Assembly (NCBI GenBank): GCA_020437545.1
Contig: JAGQWH010000001.1
Span: 1-64,000, forward strand
From: Ignavibacteriota bacterium
GTDB taxonomy: Bacteria > Bacteroidota > Ignavibacteria > Tepidaquicellales > Tepidaquicellaceae
DNA length: 64,000 nucleotides
Direction of reading: 5' to 3'
The translations under genes and the position numbers were made by a program. Below, piece after piece: positions 18,844 to 27,476 of this stretch (position 1 is its first letter; each line of letters opens with the position of its first letter). The notes under the pieces are model-generated. The model saw only the letters and a list, made by a program, of their open reading frames with translations. It did no database searches and was not told the origin of the DNA.

Positions 18844-19782
18844 ATTATCCATACTTCATCAGCAAATAAAAAGGAAATATCATTAGAAGCCGGAAGACAC
18901 ATTGGACTTTCAGGATGGGTAAAGATATTATTTGAGATCACCAAGATCAGGATAACCGTACTTGTAGCTTTTACCACAACACTCGGATATGTCCTTGGCC
19001 TGGATAACCTTCAAGCATTTTCATTATATCCTATAATCGGGATCTTTTTCCTCGCATGCGGAGCATCAGCTTTGAATCATTATCAGGAAAGAAGAACAGA
19101 TCTGTTAATGGACAGGACCAAAAACAGACCTATTCCATCAGGCACAGTAACGCCTTCAGCAGTTCTTATAATTGCTGCATCGTTCTTACTGCTCGGAAGC
19201 GCTACGTTGCTTATTAAGTCAACTGTGCTGACGCTTGGGATCGGACTGCTGACATTCTTCTGGTACAATGCAGTTTATACGCCAATGAAAAAAGTATTTT
19301 CACTGGCAATCATTCCCGGATCTCTTGTAGGCGCTTTACCTCCACTGGCAGGATGGGTAGCAGCCGGCGGAGATGTATTTGATCCTAAAATAATGCTGAT
19401 CGCAACATTCTTTTTCATCTGGCAGATCCCGCATTTCTGGATACTTCTGCTTGTGTATGGAAAGGATTACGATAAAGGCGGATTCCCGACGCTTACTAAT
19501 ATATTCAGCAGCAGACAGCTTATAAATATTACATTCTGCTGGATCATACTTACGATTGTGATAGCATTGTCATTTAATTTCTTCGGAATTATGAATTACA
19601 ATGTAACAAGTATATTTCTTGTATTGCTTTGCGGATGGTTATTATATCATTCTCTGATCTTCCTCAGATCAGGCGGCGATAATAAAGGATTCAAAAATAT
19701 GTTTATAAGAATAAACATATTTGCTTTGCTTATTATTACATCTTTGTCTTTGGATAAATTAATAAAACTCTTTCTGGAATAG
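18844..19782 (+). CDS. ctaB: Heme O synthase (protoheme IX farnesyltransferase), non-standard start
   Basis: CtaB farnesylates heme b to heme o, the precursor of heme a for the oxidase. The prenyltransferase motif is clear: NHYQERRTDLLMDRTKNRP with the Asp pair, and a second loop YGKDYDKGGFPTL. Conserved sequence begins upstream, at GWVKILFEITKIRITVLVAF (first helix), but no ATG, GTG or TTG lies in frame between the ctaC stop and the TTG at 19072, which is inside the catalytic motif. I place the start at ATT 18844 tentatively. That gives about 312 residues, the normal length; readthrough of the ctaC TAA or a sequence error are alternatives. Confidence 0.85.
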   Translation: MIHTSSANKKEISLEAGRHIGLSGWVKILFEITKIRITVLVAFTTTLGYVLGLDNLQAFSLYPIIGIFFLACGASALNHYQERRTDLLMDRTKNRPIPSGTVTPSAVLIIAASFLLLGSATLLIKSTVLTLGIGLLTFFWYNAVYTPMKKVFSLAIIPGSLVGALPPLAGWVAAGGDVFDPKIMLIATFFFIWQIPHFWILLLVYGKDYDKGGFPTLTNIFSSRQLINITFCWIILTIVIALSFNFFGIMNYNVTSIFLVLLCGWLLYHSLIFLRSGGDNKGFKNMFIRINIFALLIITSLSLDKLIKLFLE

Positions 19783-19840
19783 ATGCTGATGAGTTTTATA
19801 ATAATTTTAGAATAAATTTAAACAATTTTATATAACATAA

Positions 19841-21208
19841 ATGGATTTCTTAGATAATTTAGTTATACCGGCTACGACACAGCATCTCAATCTGCTGAAA
19901 ATAATACTGGTAATGTCTATGCTCATATTCATTCCTTTTTTCGGAATGATCTTCGGAGGGACAGCGTTCTCCGTGATATTCAATGCTTACGGAAGAAAAA
20001 GAAAGAATGCACTGTTTATCCGTTTTGCAAAGGATATTATTGATAAATTAGCCATTAACAGATTTGTAGGAGTAGGGCTTGGTTTGATTCCTCTTCTTGC
20101 AATTACTTTCTGCTATGCGCAGCTTATGTTTGAGGTAAAAGTGATAAGTGTCAGTCTGCTATTTGTATCGACTTTATTCATGGCTCTCGCCATAAATTTT
20201 GTTTACAGTTATCAGAACACTTTTCAGATCGAACTCCTTATCGAAACATTCAAGGATATTACGGGATTAAAAAAACATGAACTTGAAACAAAGATACCGG
20301 AAGACATTGTCGATTATGAATTTGATCTTATGAATACAAATTCAAATTCAGGTCTTTATGCGTTTGTTCTTCTTGTACTTACTGCTGTTTTTTTTGCAGG
20401 CGGTACATCCATCGCTCTTTTTTCAGATAACTATGAATACTTTCAGAACATAGCTCAGATGTTTCTTTCCGGCGCTACACTGCTTAATTTTTTATTCTTG
20501 GTAGTGTTATCCATTACAGTAACCGGCAGTTCAATACTTTTCTTCTTTTTCTACTGGCAGGGAGGAATTCATGATCTCGAAAAGGACAAAGAGTATTATA
20601 ATTTTGTAAAAAAGATCGGAGGAAATATTGCATTCACTGGAGCTGCATTGTTACCGATATTCCTTTTCTTCACTTTTATAATGATCCCTAATGTAGCTTT
20701 ATCCGGAACTGTCTTTACATACACCGGTCTTTCATTTGTTTCTATACTGATACTTTGTAATTTCCTTTATGCCGTTATTAAGAACAAGGACATGAAATAT
20801 ATTGGGGCTGCGTTTTATGTTTTAATCTTGTCTATTGGATTTACAATTATGAAAAATCAGGCAGCATTCGGCACAGCTTCTTACAAGCATCTTGCAGCAA
20901 TTAATCTTGCAGCGGAAGAGCTTGAAAAGGAAAAGAAAAGCAAAACAATCAGTACCGCAGGAGTAGATGGAGAAGAAATTTTTACTAGAATTTGCTCTGC
21001 CTGCCATAAATTTGATGCTAAACTGGTTGGTCCCCCATATAATCAGACCGTTCCTACATTTAACGGCGATGTAAAAAAATTATCTGCATGGATACAGAAT
21101 CCTACAAAAGTTTTTCCTGATTATCCGCCAATGCCTAATCCCGGATTAAAGCCGAAAGAAGCAGATGCGGTTGCAAAGTACCTGATAGATAAGGTTGCGG
21201 GAAAGTAG
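19841..21208 (+). CDS. Multi-helix membrane protein fused to a C-terminal cytochrome c
   Basis: A 455-residue protein. Residues 1 to about 350 hold roughly nine to ten transmembrane helices; the start (GMIFGGTAFSVIFNAYGRKR, then DKLAINRFVGVGLGLIPLL) recalls, faintly, cytochrome bd subunit I-type cores. After an Ala/Glu/Lys-rich linker (about 350-380) comes a monoheme cytochrome c with CSACH (near residue 386), KLVGPPY and PPMPNPGLKPKEADAVAKYL. It is last in the ACIII-oxidase operon. Function unknown; an electron-exchange partner for the supercomplex is an inference. Confidence 0.72.
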   Translation: MDFLDNLVIPATTQHLNLLKIILVMSMLIFIPFFGMIFGGTAFSVIFNAYGRKRKNALFIRFAKDIIDKLAINRFVGVGLGLIPLLAITFCYAQLMFEVKVISVSLLFVSTLFMALAINFVYSYQNTFQIELLIETFKDITGLKKHELETKIPEDIVDYEFDLMNTNSNSGLYAFVLLVLTAVFFAGGTSIALFSDNYEYFQNIAQMFLSGATLLNFLFLVVLSITVTGSSILFFFFYWQGGIHDLEKDKEYYNFVKKIGGNIAFTGAALLPIFLFFTFIMIPNVALSGTVFTYTGLSFVSILILCNFLYAVIKNKDMKYIGAAFYVLILSIGFTIMKNQAAFGTASYKHLAAINLAAEELEKEKKSKTISTAGVDGEEIFTRICSACHKFDAKLVGPPYNQTVPTFNGDVKKLSAWIQNPTKVFPDYPPMPNPGLKPKEADAVAKYLIDKVAGK

Positions 21209-21270
21209 TTGATAGGTTTCCGCCACTGCAAATGGTAGATTGGAAAAAATTATATAAGATTTTATACAAA

Positions 21271-21297
21271 AGCGAGACGTAAAGTTTCGCTTTTTTT
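21271..21297 (+). terminator. Terminator of the respiratory operon
   Basis: AGCGAGAC pairs with GTTTCGCT (one G-T pair) across a short loop, followed by seven T. It lies about 60 bases after the last respiratory gene and 19 before the sirtuin ATG. Confidence 0.85.
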
Positions 21298-21315
21298 AAT
21301 GATATCAGAAATATT

Positions 21316-22008
21316 ATGAAAAAAAAATTAGTAGTTCTTACAGGTTCGGGTATCAGCGCTGAGAGCGGACTTTCTACATTCAGGGATTCCGGCGGATTAT
21401 GGGAAGGTCACGATGTTATGGAAGTTGCATCTCCAGAAGGATGGAGAAGAAACCGCGAGTTGGTTCTTGATTTTTATAATAAGAGAAGAAGACAGCTTAA
21501 GGAAGTTGAACCGAATGATGCCCACATAGCACTGAAAGATCTTGAAGATAAATATGACGTGACTATAATCACTCAGAATGTAGATGATCTTCACGAAAGA
21601 GCCGGTTCGACGAAAATAATTCACCTGCATGGAGAATTAAATAAGGCGAGAAGCACAATAGATGAGAATGATATCTATGATCTCGACGGAAAAGACATTA
21701 CGACTGAGAGTAAATGTGTAAAAGGATCTCAGCTGAGACCTCATATTGTATGGTTCGGTGAAATGGTTCCGATGATGGATGAAGCGATAAGAATTTCTCT
21801 TTCCGCTGATATATTTATTGTTATTGGTACTTCCCTTGTAGTTTATCCTGCAGCAAGTCTGCTCGGTTTTGTAAAAGAAGATATTCCCGTTTATTTAATT
21901 GATCCGAATGAACCCGAGTTATATTACAGAAATGAGAATTTAAAATTCATAAAGGAAAAGGCTACAAAGGGTACAAGAGAATTAGTAAAAGAACTTCTGC
22001 AAATATAA
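21316..22008 (+). CDS. cobB: Sir2-family NAD-dependent protein deacylase
   Basis: A 230-residue class III sirtuin that uses NAD to remove acyl groups from lysines. Visible motifs: LTGSGISAESGL (NAD site), TQNVDDLH, HLHGE with the catalytic His, VWFGEMVP and GTSLVVYPA. The YxxR motif (FYNKRRRQ) typical of desuccinylase/demalonylase sirtuins is present. The zinc-binding cysteines are mostly missing: where family members have CxxC pairs there are ARST and SKCVKG, leaving one Cys. It is monocistronic between terminators. Confidence 0.92.
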   Translation: MKKKLVVLTGSGISAESGLSTFRDSGGLWEGHDVMEVASPEGWRRNRELVLDFYNKRRRQLKEVEPNDAHIALKDLEDKYDVTIITQNVDDLHERAGSTKIIHLHGELNKARSTIDENDIYDLDGKDITTESKCVKGSQLRPHIVWFGEMVPMMDEAIRISLSADIFIVIGTSLVVYPAASLLGFVKEDIPVYLIDPNEPELYYRNENLKFIKEKATKGTRELVKELLQI

Positions 22009-22034
22009 ATTTCCAACACAGTTTATAAATAAAA

Positions 22035-22067
22035 AAAGCTGTTACCGCTTTTCGCAGTAACAGCTTT
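22035..22067. terminator. Bidirectional terminator between sirtuin and OmpA genes
   Basis: AAAGCTGTTAC (22035-22045) pairs with GTAACAGCTTT (22057-22067). The hairpin lies between convergent genes; an A-run precedes it and a T-rich stretch follows, so it can act in both directions. Confidence 0.85.
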
Positions 22068-22088
22068 ATATTTCTTGTTTAATCCTGT

Positions 22089-23534
22089 TTATCTGATTCT
22101 CTTGAATTCTATCCTTCTGTTTTTGTAACGGCCTTCTTCGGTGTCATTGGTTGCTATAGGATTATTTTCTCCGTAACCAATAGTTTCGATCCTTGAGGCA
22201 CTTATACCATTTGAGACCAGCCAGTCTTTCACTGCATTAGCGCGGTTCTGTGAAAGATTGATATTGTAATCATATCCTCCTCTGTTATCAGTATAGCCTG
22301 CGATCTCAACATCTATTGCCGGATTATCCTGCATGGTTTTTAATGCCATTCCAAGGATCTCATCCGAGCCCGCGGAAATTTCATAGCTGCCGCTTGCAAA
22401 ATTTATTCCTTCAAGAACTATAACAGCTCCGACCTTCATTGGCTCTTCAACCGGTGCAGGGGGAAGGTCATCAGCAGCATTAAGAGGATCTGTGCCTCTT
22501 CCTACTTCTATTCCGTCTCCTATGGTTCCGAGATCTGTATCAACCATTTTTGGATTTGTTTTATAAGTCAGAACCTCGTCACCATCCAATAAAGTATCGT
22601 CATCAGTATCATTATCATTTGGTAAAGTATTGTAAGTATTTACTTCTTCATTATCCATCAGTTTGTCTGAATCAGTATCTTTGTTTAATGGATTTGTACT
22701 GTACAACTTTACCTCGTCACCATCGGTAAGTGTATCACCGTCTGTATCTTTATTCAGAGGATTAGTTGAATAAATATTTACTTCATCCCCGTCATTTAAT
22801 CCGTCACCGTCTGTATCAGCTATATCAGGATTTGTTCCGATCTCTTCTTCTTTACATTTAGTAAGACCGTCTTTATCATAATCGGTATCGCAATCGTCTC
22901 CGCCGGCAAAGGTCAGACCTAAACTTACATTAGCCATTCCGTCAGTCCAGCTCGGAACAACAAAATTGTTCAGCTGATCGGTTGTAGTATATGTATATCC
23001 GATATTGAAATCGAGCATTACATTTTTCGACATCCTGATCTCTGTACCCATTCCGACAGGAAAAATAGATGTCCAGCCGTCATTGTTTTTACTTACGGTA
23101 TCAGGATCATTCTTAACGTTATAATTCATTATACCTGCTCCGATGTAAAAGTACGGATTCCAGTTTTTTGCAGTTTTTGCCCACGGGGACAGTCTTACTC
23201 TTGCATCAACAGGAATAATATCTGCTTTGATATAATCCCCGTAAGTATTTTGAAATGAATTACCGTTATTATCATAAATACCTGTAACAGGATTGTAGTT
23301 ATCCTTGGTTTTGAATTGCCCGTATCCTCCGCTGATCTGAATACAAACATTGTTTGTAATTTCAAATCCAAGGAAGGCTCTACCGATAAATGAATATGAT
23401 GAATTGTATTCCGAAAGCGGTATTAGCTGGTCATAAATTATTCCGCCTTTAACATTATAGTTCTTAAATTGCGCATCAGCATTCATAGAAATAAATGCAA
23501 ACAGCGCAATTAAAAGTAATATGGTTTTTTTCAA
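22089..23534 (-). CDS. OmpA-family outer-membrane protein with thrombospondin type 3 repeats
   Basis: A 481-residue protein: signal peptide to about residue 21 (NADAQ), an eight-strand-type beta-barrel (about 22-215), four to five calcium-binding TSP3 repeats (DTDGDGLNDGDEV, NPLNKDTDGD; about 216-350), a Pro linker, and a C-terminal OmpA/MotB peptidoglycan-binding domain (about 370-481; GYTDNRGGYDYN, LSQNRANAVKDWL, NRRIEF). It links the outer membrane to the cell wall. The start is TTG at 23534, preceded by a GGGGGAAA ribosome-binding site. Confidence 0.92.
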   Translation of the reverse strand: MKKTILLLIALFAFISMNADAQFKNYNVKGGIIYDQLIPLSEYNSSYSFIGRAFLGFEITNNVCIQISGGYGQFKTKDNYNPVTGIYDNNGNSFQNTYGDYIKADIIPVDARVRLSPWAKTAKNWNPYFYIGAGIMNYNVKNDPDTVSKNNDGWTSIFPVGMGTEIRMSKNVMLDFNIGYTYTTTDQLNNFVVPSWTDGMANVSLGLTFAGGDDCDTDYDKDGLTKCKEEEIGTNPDIADTDGDGLNDGDEVNIYSTNPLNKDTDGDTLTDGDEVKLYSTNPLNKDTDSDKLMDNEEVNTYNTLPNDNDTDDDTLLDGDEVLTYKTNPKMVDTDLGTIGDGIEVGRGTDPLNAADDLPPAPVEEPMKVGAVIVLEGINFASGSYEISAGSDEILGMALKTMQDNPAIDVEIAGYTDNRGGYDYNINLSQNRANAVKDWLVSNGISASRIETIGYGENNPIATNDTEEGRYKNRRIEFKRIR

Positions 23535-23601
23535 ATTTCCCCCTTTTTTAGTTTATTTGTTAAAATTAAACAAATTAAAAGAAACTTGAAATATAAAACT
23601 A

Positions 23602-23615
23602 TAATCCCGGGATTA
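23602..23615. promoter_or_regulatory. 14-base perfect palindrome upstream of the OmpA-family gene
   Basis: TAATCCCGGGATTA lies in the 126-base gap between the PorD-like and OmpA-family genes, about 70 bases upstream of the latter's start. Its symmetry and place suggest an operator site, but nothing else identifies the regulator. Confidence 0.4.
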
Positions 23616-23660
23616 ACATATTTTAAAAAATTATTCAAAAACTGACACCGGATTTACTAA

Positions 23661-24596
23661 TTACCGCGCCCGTTTTTTTGCATCTTCATAAATACTCTGA
23701 TGAGATCTGTCAATTGCCATAAGTTTATCATATACTGATTTATCTCCGTATTCTATAAAGGTCTCGGCTATTTCATTTGCTTTGGAGTCAAAGAAAATAT
23801 CAATGTTATATGTTTTGACTTCTTTGCTTTTGACTTTTCCAATTGTTTCAAGCGCATCGAGTATATTTTTATAGGCATTTGTTTTGTTTATTGCCAGTGA
23901 ATCAAGACCTGTCCACATATATTCAAAATATGCTTTTCTGAAATCATCAGATCTTATATCGAGCATTTCCTGAACAAGCTGGAGTCTGGAAGGTTTCGAA
24001 CCGCCGCCTGTCTCATTCCATCCGTTCAGATTTCCCGATACCTTATTACAGATATCAAGAGCTTTCTGAAAATATTTATTACCGCCTTTTACATAATAGG
24101 AATCCTCATCATATCCCACAATTAAATATGCATAATAATCAAGAAGACTTAAGAACGGATCAAACCTTAAGTCGTTTTTAAGAAATACCATATTGTCATT
24201 GTAATAAAACTGACATCTTTCATCAAGATATCTGAATGCAACTGTGAATTTCGGATCATTGGTTTTAAAAGGATTATATATTTCACGCTGACTTGCTATG
24301 AAAACCTTTGCCTGATAGGTTGATGAAGACGCATCGGCACTGGTAAAGCTGAACTGCATCTGTGCTCGGATGGTTGGTATTTTATCGCTGTGATATTTGT
24401 TTTTATTAAGATAATCCTCAACTTTCTGTTTGAAATTTGACAGTTTTTCCTGTTCCGCCTGATTCAACTGTTCCATATCGACTATCACATCCACATACAG
24501 ATCAGTTTGCTGGGAAAAAGTTATATTAGTTTTACTTAAAAAAAATATTATTAAAATTAAAAACCATTTAATTTGACTTTGCATTTTGGGTCTCAT
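23661..24596 (-). CDS. porD: PorD-like T9SS component (DUF4835)
   Basis: A 311-residue protein with an N-terminal signal peptide (FLILIIFFLSKTNITFSQ). The body matches the DUF4835/PorD family: VIVDMEQL, IPTIRAQMQFSF, YNPFKTNDPKFTVAFRYLDE and LLDYYAYLIVGYDEDSY. PorD is a periplasmic or outer-membrane protein needed for type IX secretion in Porphyromonas. It is divergent from a PorV-like gene and serves the same system that exports the sorting-domain proteins of this window. Confidence 0.88.
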   Translation of the reverse strand: MRPKMQSQIKWFLILIIFFLSKTNITFSQQTDLYVDVIVDMEQLNQAEQEKLSNFKQKVEDYLNKNKYHSDKIPTIRAQMQFSFTSADASSSTYQAKVFIASQREIYNPFKTNDPKFTVAFRYLDERCQFYYNDNMVFLKNDLRFDPFLSLLDYYAYLIVGYDEDSYYVKGGNKYFQKALDICNKVSGNLNGWNETGGGSKPSRLQLVQEMLDIRSDDFRKAYFEYMWTGLDSLAINKTNAYKNILDALETIGKVKSKEVKTYNIDIFFDSKANEIAETFIEYGDKSVYDKLMAIDRSHQSIYEDAKKRAR

Positions 24597-24674
24597 TAGC
24601 TAAATTTATTTTGTTAAAATATGGATTCTGATATTAAAGAATCAATACATTTATTTTTTAATTAATATACGGGG

Positions 24675-25550
24675 ATGATTATGAATATGATTAAGATCAC
24701 AGTTGTTTTATGTATTTTAGCTTTAAAAAGTTCCTTTGCACAATTTGAATTCTCCAGTGTCGGTGCAAGAGCGGTTGGCTTAAACGGAGCTTTTACTTCT
24801 TTATCCGATAATTCACTTGCAGTATTTTATAATCCGGCCGGACTTGGACAGATCTCTTTCAGGGAAATATCCGCTTATTACGGACCTTCTCAATATGGAA
24901 TAAGTGAGATCTCCACGGCAGCGCTTACTTATACTGAAGCGCTGGATTTCGGAACATTTGGTATCGGATTAAAAACTTACGGATTTGAACTTTACAGAGA
25001 ATCTGAATTAACATTGTCTTACGGAAATAATTTCGGAAAAAAGATCTTTCTGGGATTAAATCTGAATTATTATGATCTGACAATTCAGAATTATAATTCA
25101 GCTTCATCTTTTGGTGCGGATATAGGAGGGCTTGCTTATCTTACCGGATTTCTTAAATGGGGCTTTTTCGCAGGGAACATAACAGGATCTAAGATCGGGG
25201 AATCGGATCAGAGGATCTCTCAGATATACAGGACAGGTTTTACAGTTCAGCCTGAAACCGATCTGAATATGATTCTTGAATTCGAAAAAGATGTAAAATT
25301 TCCGCTTTCATTCCGTGGAGGACTTGAGTATTTTGTGAATGAATATGTTGATCTCAGAGCAGGCATTGGCACGCAGCCTGATTCTTTTTCAGGCGGGATA
25401 AGTCTGAATTATAATATCCTGCAGCTTGATTATGCAATTACTAATCATCAGGATCTGGGTATGACAAATCAGATCTCAGTAACAGTTAATTTCGGCGGAA
25501 GTAAAGCGAGAAAACTTATCAGAGAACAATTAAAAAATTCTTTTAAATAA
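24675..25550 (+). CDS. PorV/PorQ-family outer-membrane beta-barrel
   Basis: A 291-residue protein: signal peptide to about residue 22, then the family start GARAVGLNGAFTSLSDNSLAVFYNPAGLGQ, followed by alternating barrel strands ending FGGSKARKLIREQL. PorV/PorQ proteins are FadL-related barrels that shuttle T9SS cargo on the outer membrane. It is divergently transcribed from the PorD-like gene with a 78-base shared promoter region. Confidence 0.82.
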   Translation: MIMNMIKITVVLCILALKSSFAQFEFSSVGARAVGLNGAFTSLSDNSLAVFYNPAGLGQISFREISAYYGPSQYGISEISTAALTYTEALDFGTFGIGLKTYGFELYRESELTLSYGNNFGKKIFLGLNLNYYDLTIQNYNSASSFGADIGGLAYLTGFLKWGFFAGNITGSKIGESDQRISQIYRTGFTVQPETDLNMILEFEKDVKFPLSFRGGLEYFVNEYVDLRAGIGTQPDSFSGGISLNYNILQLDYAITNHQDLGMTNQISVTVNFGGSKARKLIREQLKNSFK

Positions 25551-25572
25551 TTTTTAATAAAACATATAAATT

Positions 25573-26529
25573 TTGGAATACAGAAGGTTAGGAAACTGCG
25601 GAGCCAGGGTAAGTGTGATCGGTCTCGGAAGCTGGATCACAATTGGCGGTACAGTAGATAAAAAAACAGGTAATGATCTCATTAAATTTGCTTTTGATAA
25701 CGGAATAAATTTTTTTGACACTGCTGATGTCTATGCAATAGGCAGAGCCGAAAAATTTCTCGGGGTATCACTTAAAAATTTCAGACGACAGGATCTTTTT
25801 ATTGCATCAAAATGCTTCTGGCCAATGAGCCGGAATACCAATGATAAAGGATTATCCCGTAAACATGTTACTGAATCCGTTCACAATTCACTGCAAAATC
25901 TAAAGACAGATTACATCGATCTTTATCAGTGTCACAGATATGATACTGAAACTCCGGTTGAAGAAACCTGCAGGGCATTTAATACCCTTATAGAGCAGGG
26001 AAAGATCTTATACTGGGGCACGAGTGAATGGACAGGTAAGCAGATAAAGGAAGCAGTTACAGTTTGTGAAAAATACAATCTTCATAAACCCGTAAGTAAT
26101 CAGCCTCAGTACAGTCTGTTATACAGAGACATTGAAACCAACGGAGTGCTTGATTATTGTCAGAAGGAAGGAATTGGTCAGGTTGTTTGGTCACCTCTCG
26201 CTCAGGGAGTTTTGACCGGAAAATACAACAGGAAAAAAATTGACAGGGATTCCAGATTGATGGACAAGAAGAACAGCGTATTTGTGCAGAGACTTGCAAC
26301 AGAAGAGAATTTAAAGAAAGTGGAAAAGCTTATAAGTATTGCAGAGGAACTTAAAACTCCGGTCTCAAACGTTGCTCTGGCATGGTGTCTGCGTAATCAA
26401 ATAATTTCAAGCGTAATAACATCGGCTACAAAACTTTCACAGTTAAAGGAAACAATTAAAGCTTCAGAACTTGAACTTTCGGGACAAATCATAAAGAAAA
26501 TTGAAAATAATTTTAAACTCAAGAAATGA
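25573..26529 (+). CDS. Aldo/keto reductase
   Basis: A 318-residue NADPH-dependent (alpha/beta)8-barrel oxidoreductase. The catalytic set is visible: Asp and Tyr in FFDTADVYAIGRAEKFLG, Lys in FIASKCFWP, His in LYQCHRYD; a cofactor-binding end is in WSPLAQGVLTGKY. It resembles the branch that includes potassium-channel beta subunits and YghZ. Substrate unknown. The start is TTG at 25573; its stop overlaps the PfkB kinase ATG by 4 bases, so the two are co-translated. Confidence 0.9.
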   Translation: MEYRRLGNCGARVSVIGLGSWITIGGTVDKKTGNDLIKFAFDNGINFFDTADVYAIGRAEKFLGVSLKNFRRQDLFIASKCFWPMSRNTNDKGLSRKHVTESVHNSLQNLKTDYIDLYQCHRYDTETPVEETCRAFNTLIEQGKILYWGTSEWTGKQIKEAVTVCEKYNLHKPVSNQPQYSLLYRDIETNGVLDYCQKEGIGQVVWSPLAQGVLTGKYNRKKIDRDSRLMDKKNSVFVQRLATEENLKKVEKLISIAEELKTPVSNVALAWCLRNQIISSVITSATKLSQLKETIKASELELSGQIIKKIENNFKLKK

Positions 26530-27461
26530 ATTATATAATAATCGGAGAACCTTGTGTAGATGTTATTCATAAGGTAAACGGGGAAGTTTTAAAAAGCTAC
26601 GGCGGAATACTTTACTCAGTAATAAGTATGGCAGTGCTGGCAAAAGAAAATGATCATATCACACCTGTTATGAATGTGGGTGAGGATGAATATGAAAACA
26701 TTATGGAAATACTTGGACTATATCCTAATATTAATACTCACGGACTCAATAAAGTAAAACATCCCACAAGAAAAGTATTTTTACATTATAATCTTTATAA
26801 TAATGATAAAAGCGCTCGGGTAGAAACTTCGTCAGAACCGACTTATACGGTTGCCTATAATCAGATAGAAAATTTTCTTTCCGGCGCAGATGCCATTCTT
26901 GTAAATATGATCTCCGGAATTGACATTTCAATTGAAACGCTGAAAAATCTCAGAAAAAACTTCAGCGGATTTATTCATATTGATATTCACAATATAGTAA
27001 TGCATACAAAGCCTGACGGAACAAGGGTTCATACTAATGTTGAGAACTGGTATGAATGGTGTACCAACTCAGATACAGTTCAGATGAATGAATTTGAGAT
27101 CGCAACACTTACTAAAGAGAAATTAAGTGAATACAAGATAGCCGAAGAGGTCCTTTTCAATAAACGGAATCCCGTTGTTGGAATGATAGTAACAAGAGGA
27201 GTTAACGGTGTTACGGGTATTACAAAAAAAGAGAAAAGTTTCGGAGGAGAGACGTTTTATGATCTGGATCATATCCAGCTTGCCGCAGTTGAGAATCCTC
27301 ATTTTATCGACTCTACCGGATGCGGAGACGTATTCGCCTCATCATTTACACTTGATTATTCCGTAACTTCAGACTTTAAAAAGAGTCTGAATTATGCAAA
27401 CAGAATTGCTTCAATTAATGCATCAATAGGCGGCATTAACAAACTTTATAAACTAAAATAA
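26526..27461 (+). CDS. PfkB-family sugar or nucleoside kinase
   Basis: A 311-residue ribokinase-fold kinase. It opens with IIGEPCVDVIHKVNG and a Gly-rich YGGILYS segment, and closes with the active-site signature DSTGCGDVFASSF, in which GCGD replaces the usual GAGD. It phosphorylates a sugar or sugar-like alcohol. Context (aldo/keto reductase upstream, RmlD-like reductase downstream) suggests carbohydrate metabolism, but the substrate cannot be read from the sequence. Confidence 0.85.
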   Translation: MNYIIIGEPCVDVIHKVNGEVLKSYGGILYSVISMAVLAKENDHITPVMNVGEDEYENIMEILGLYPNINTHGLNKVKHPTRKVFLHYNLYNNDKSARVETSSEPTYTVAYNQIENFLSGADAILVNMISGIDISIETLKNLRKNFSGFIHIDIHNIVMHTKPDGTRVHTNVENWYEWCTNSDTVQMNEFEIATLTKEKLSEYKIAEEVLFNKRNPVVGMIVTRGVNGVTGITKKEKSFGGETFYDLDHIQLAAVENPHFIDSTGCGDVFASSFTLDYSVTSDFKKSLNYANRIASINASIGGINKLYKLK

Positions 27462-27476
27462 CTACCGGTATATAAT

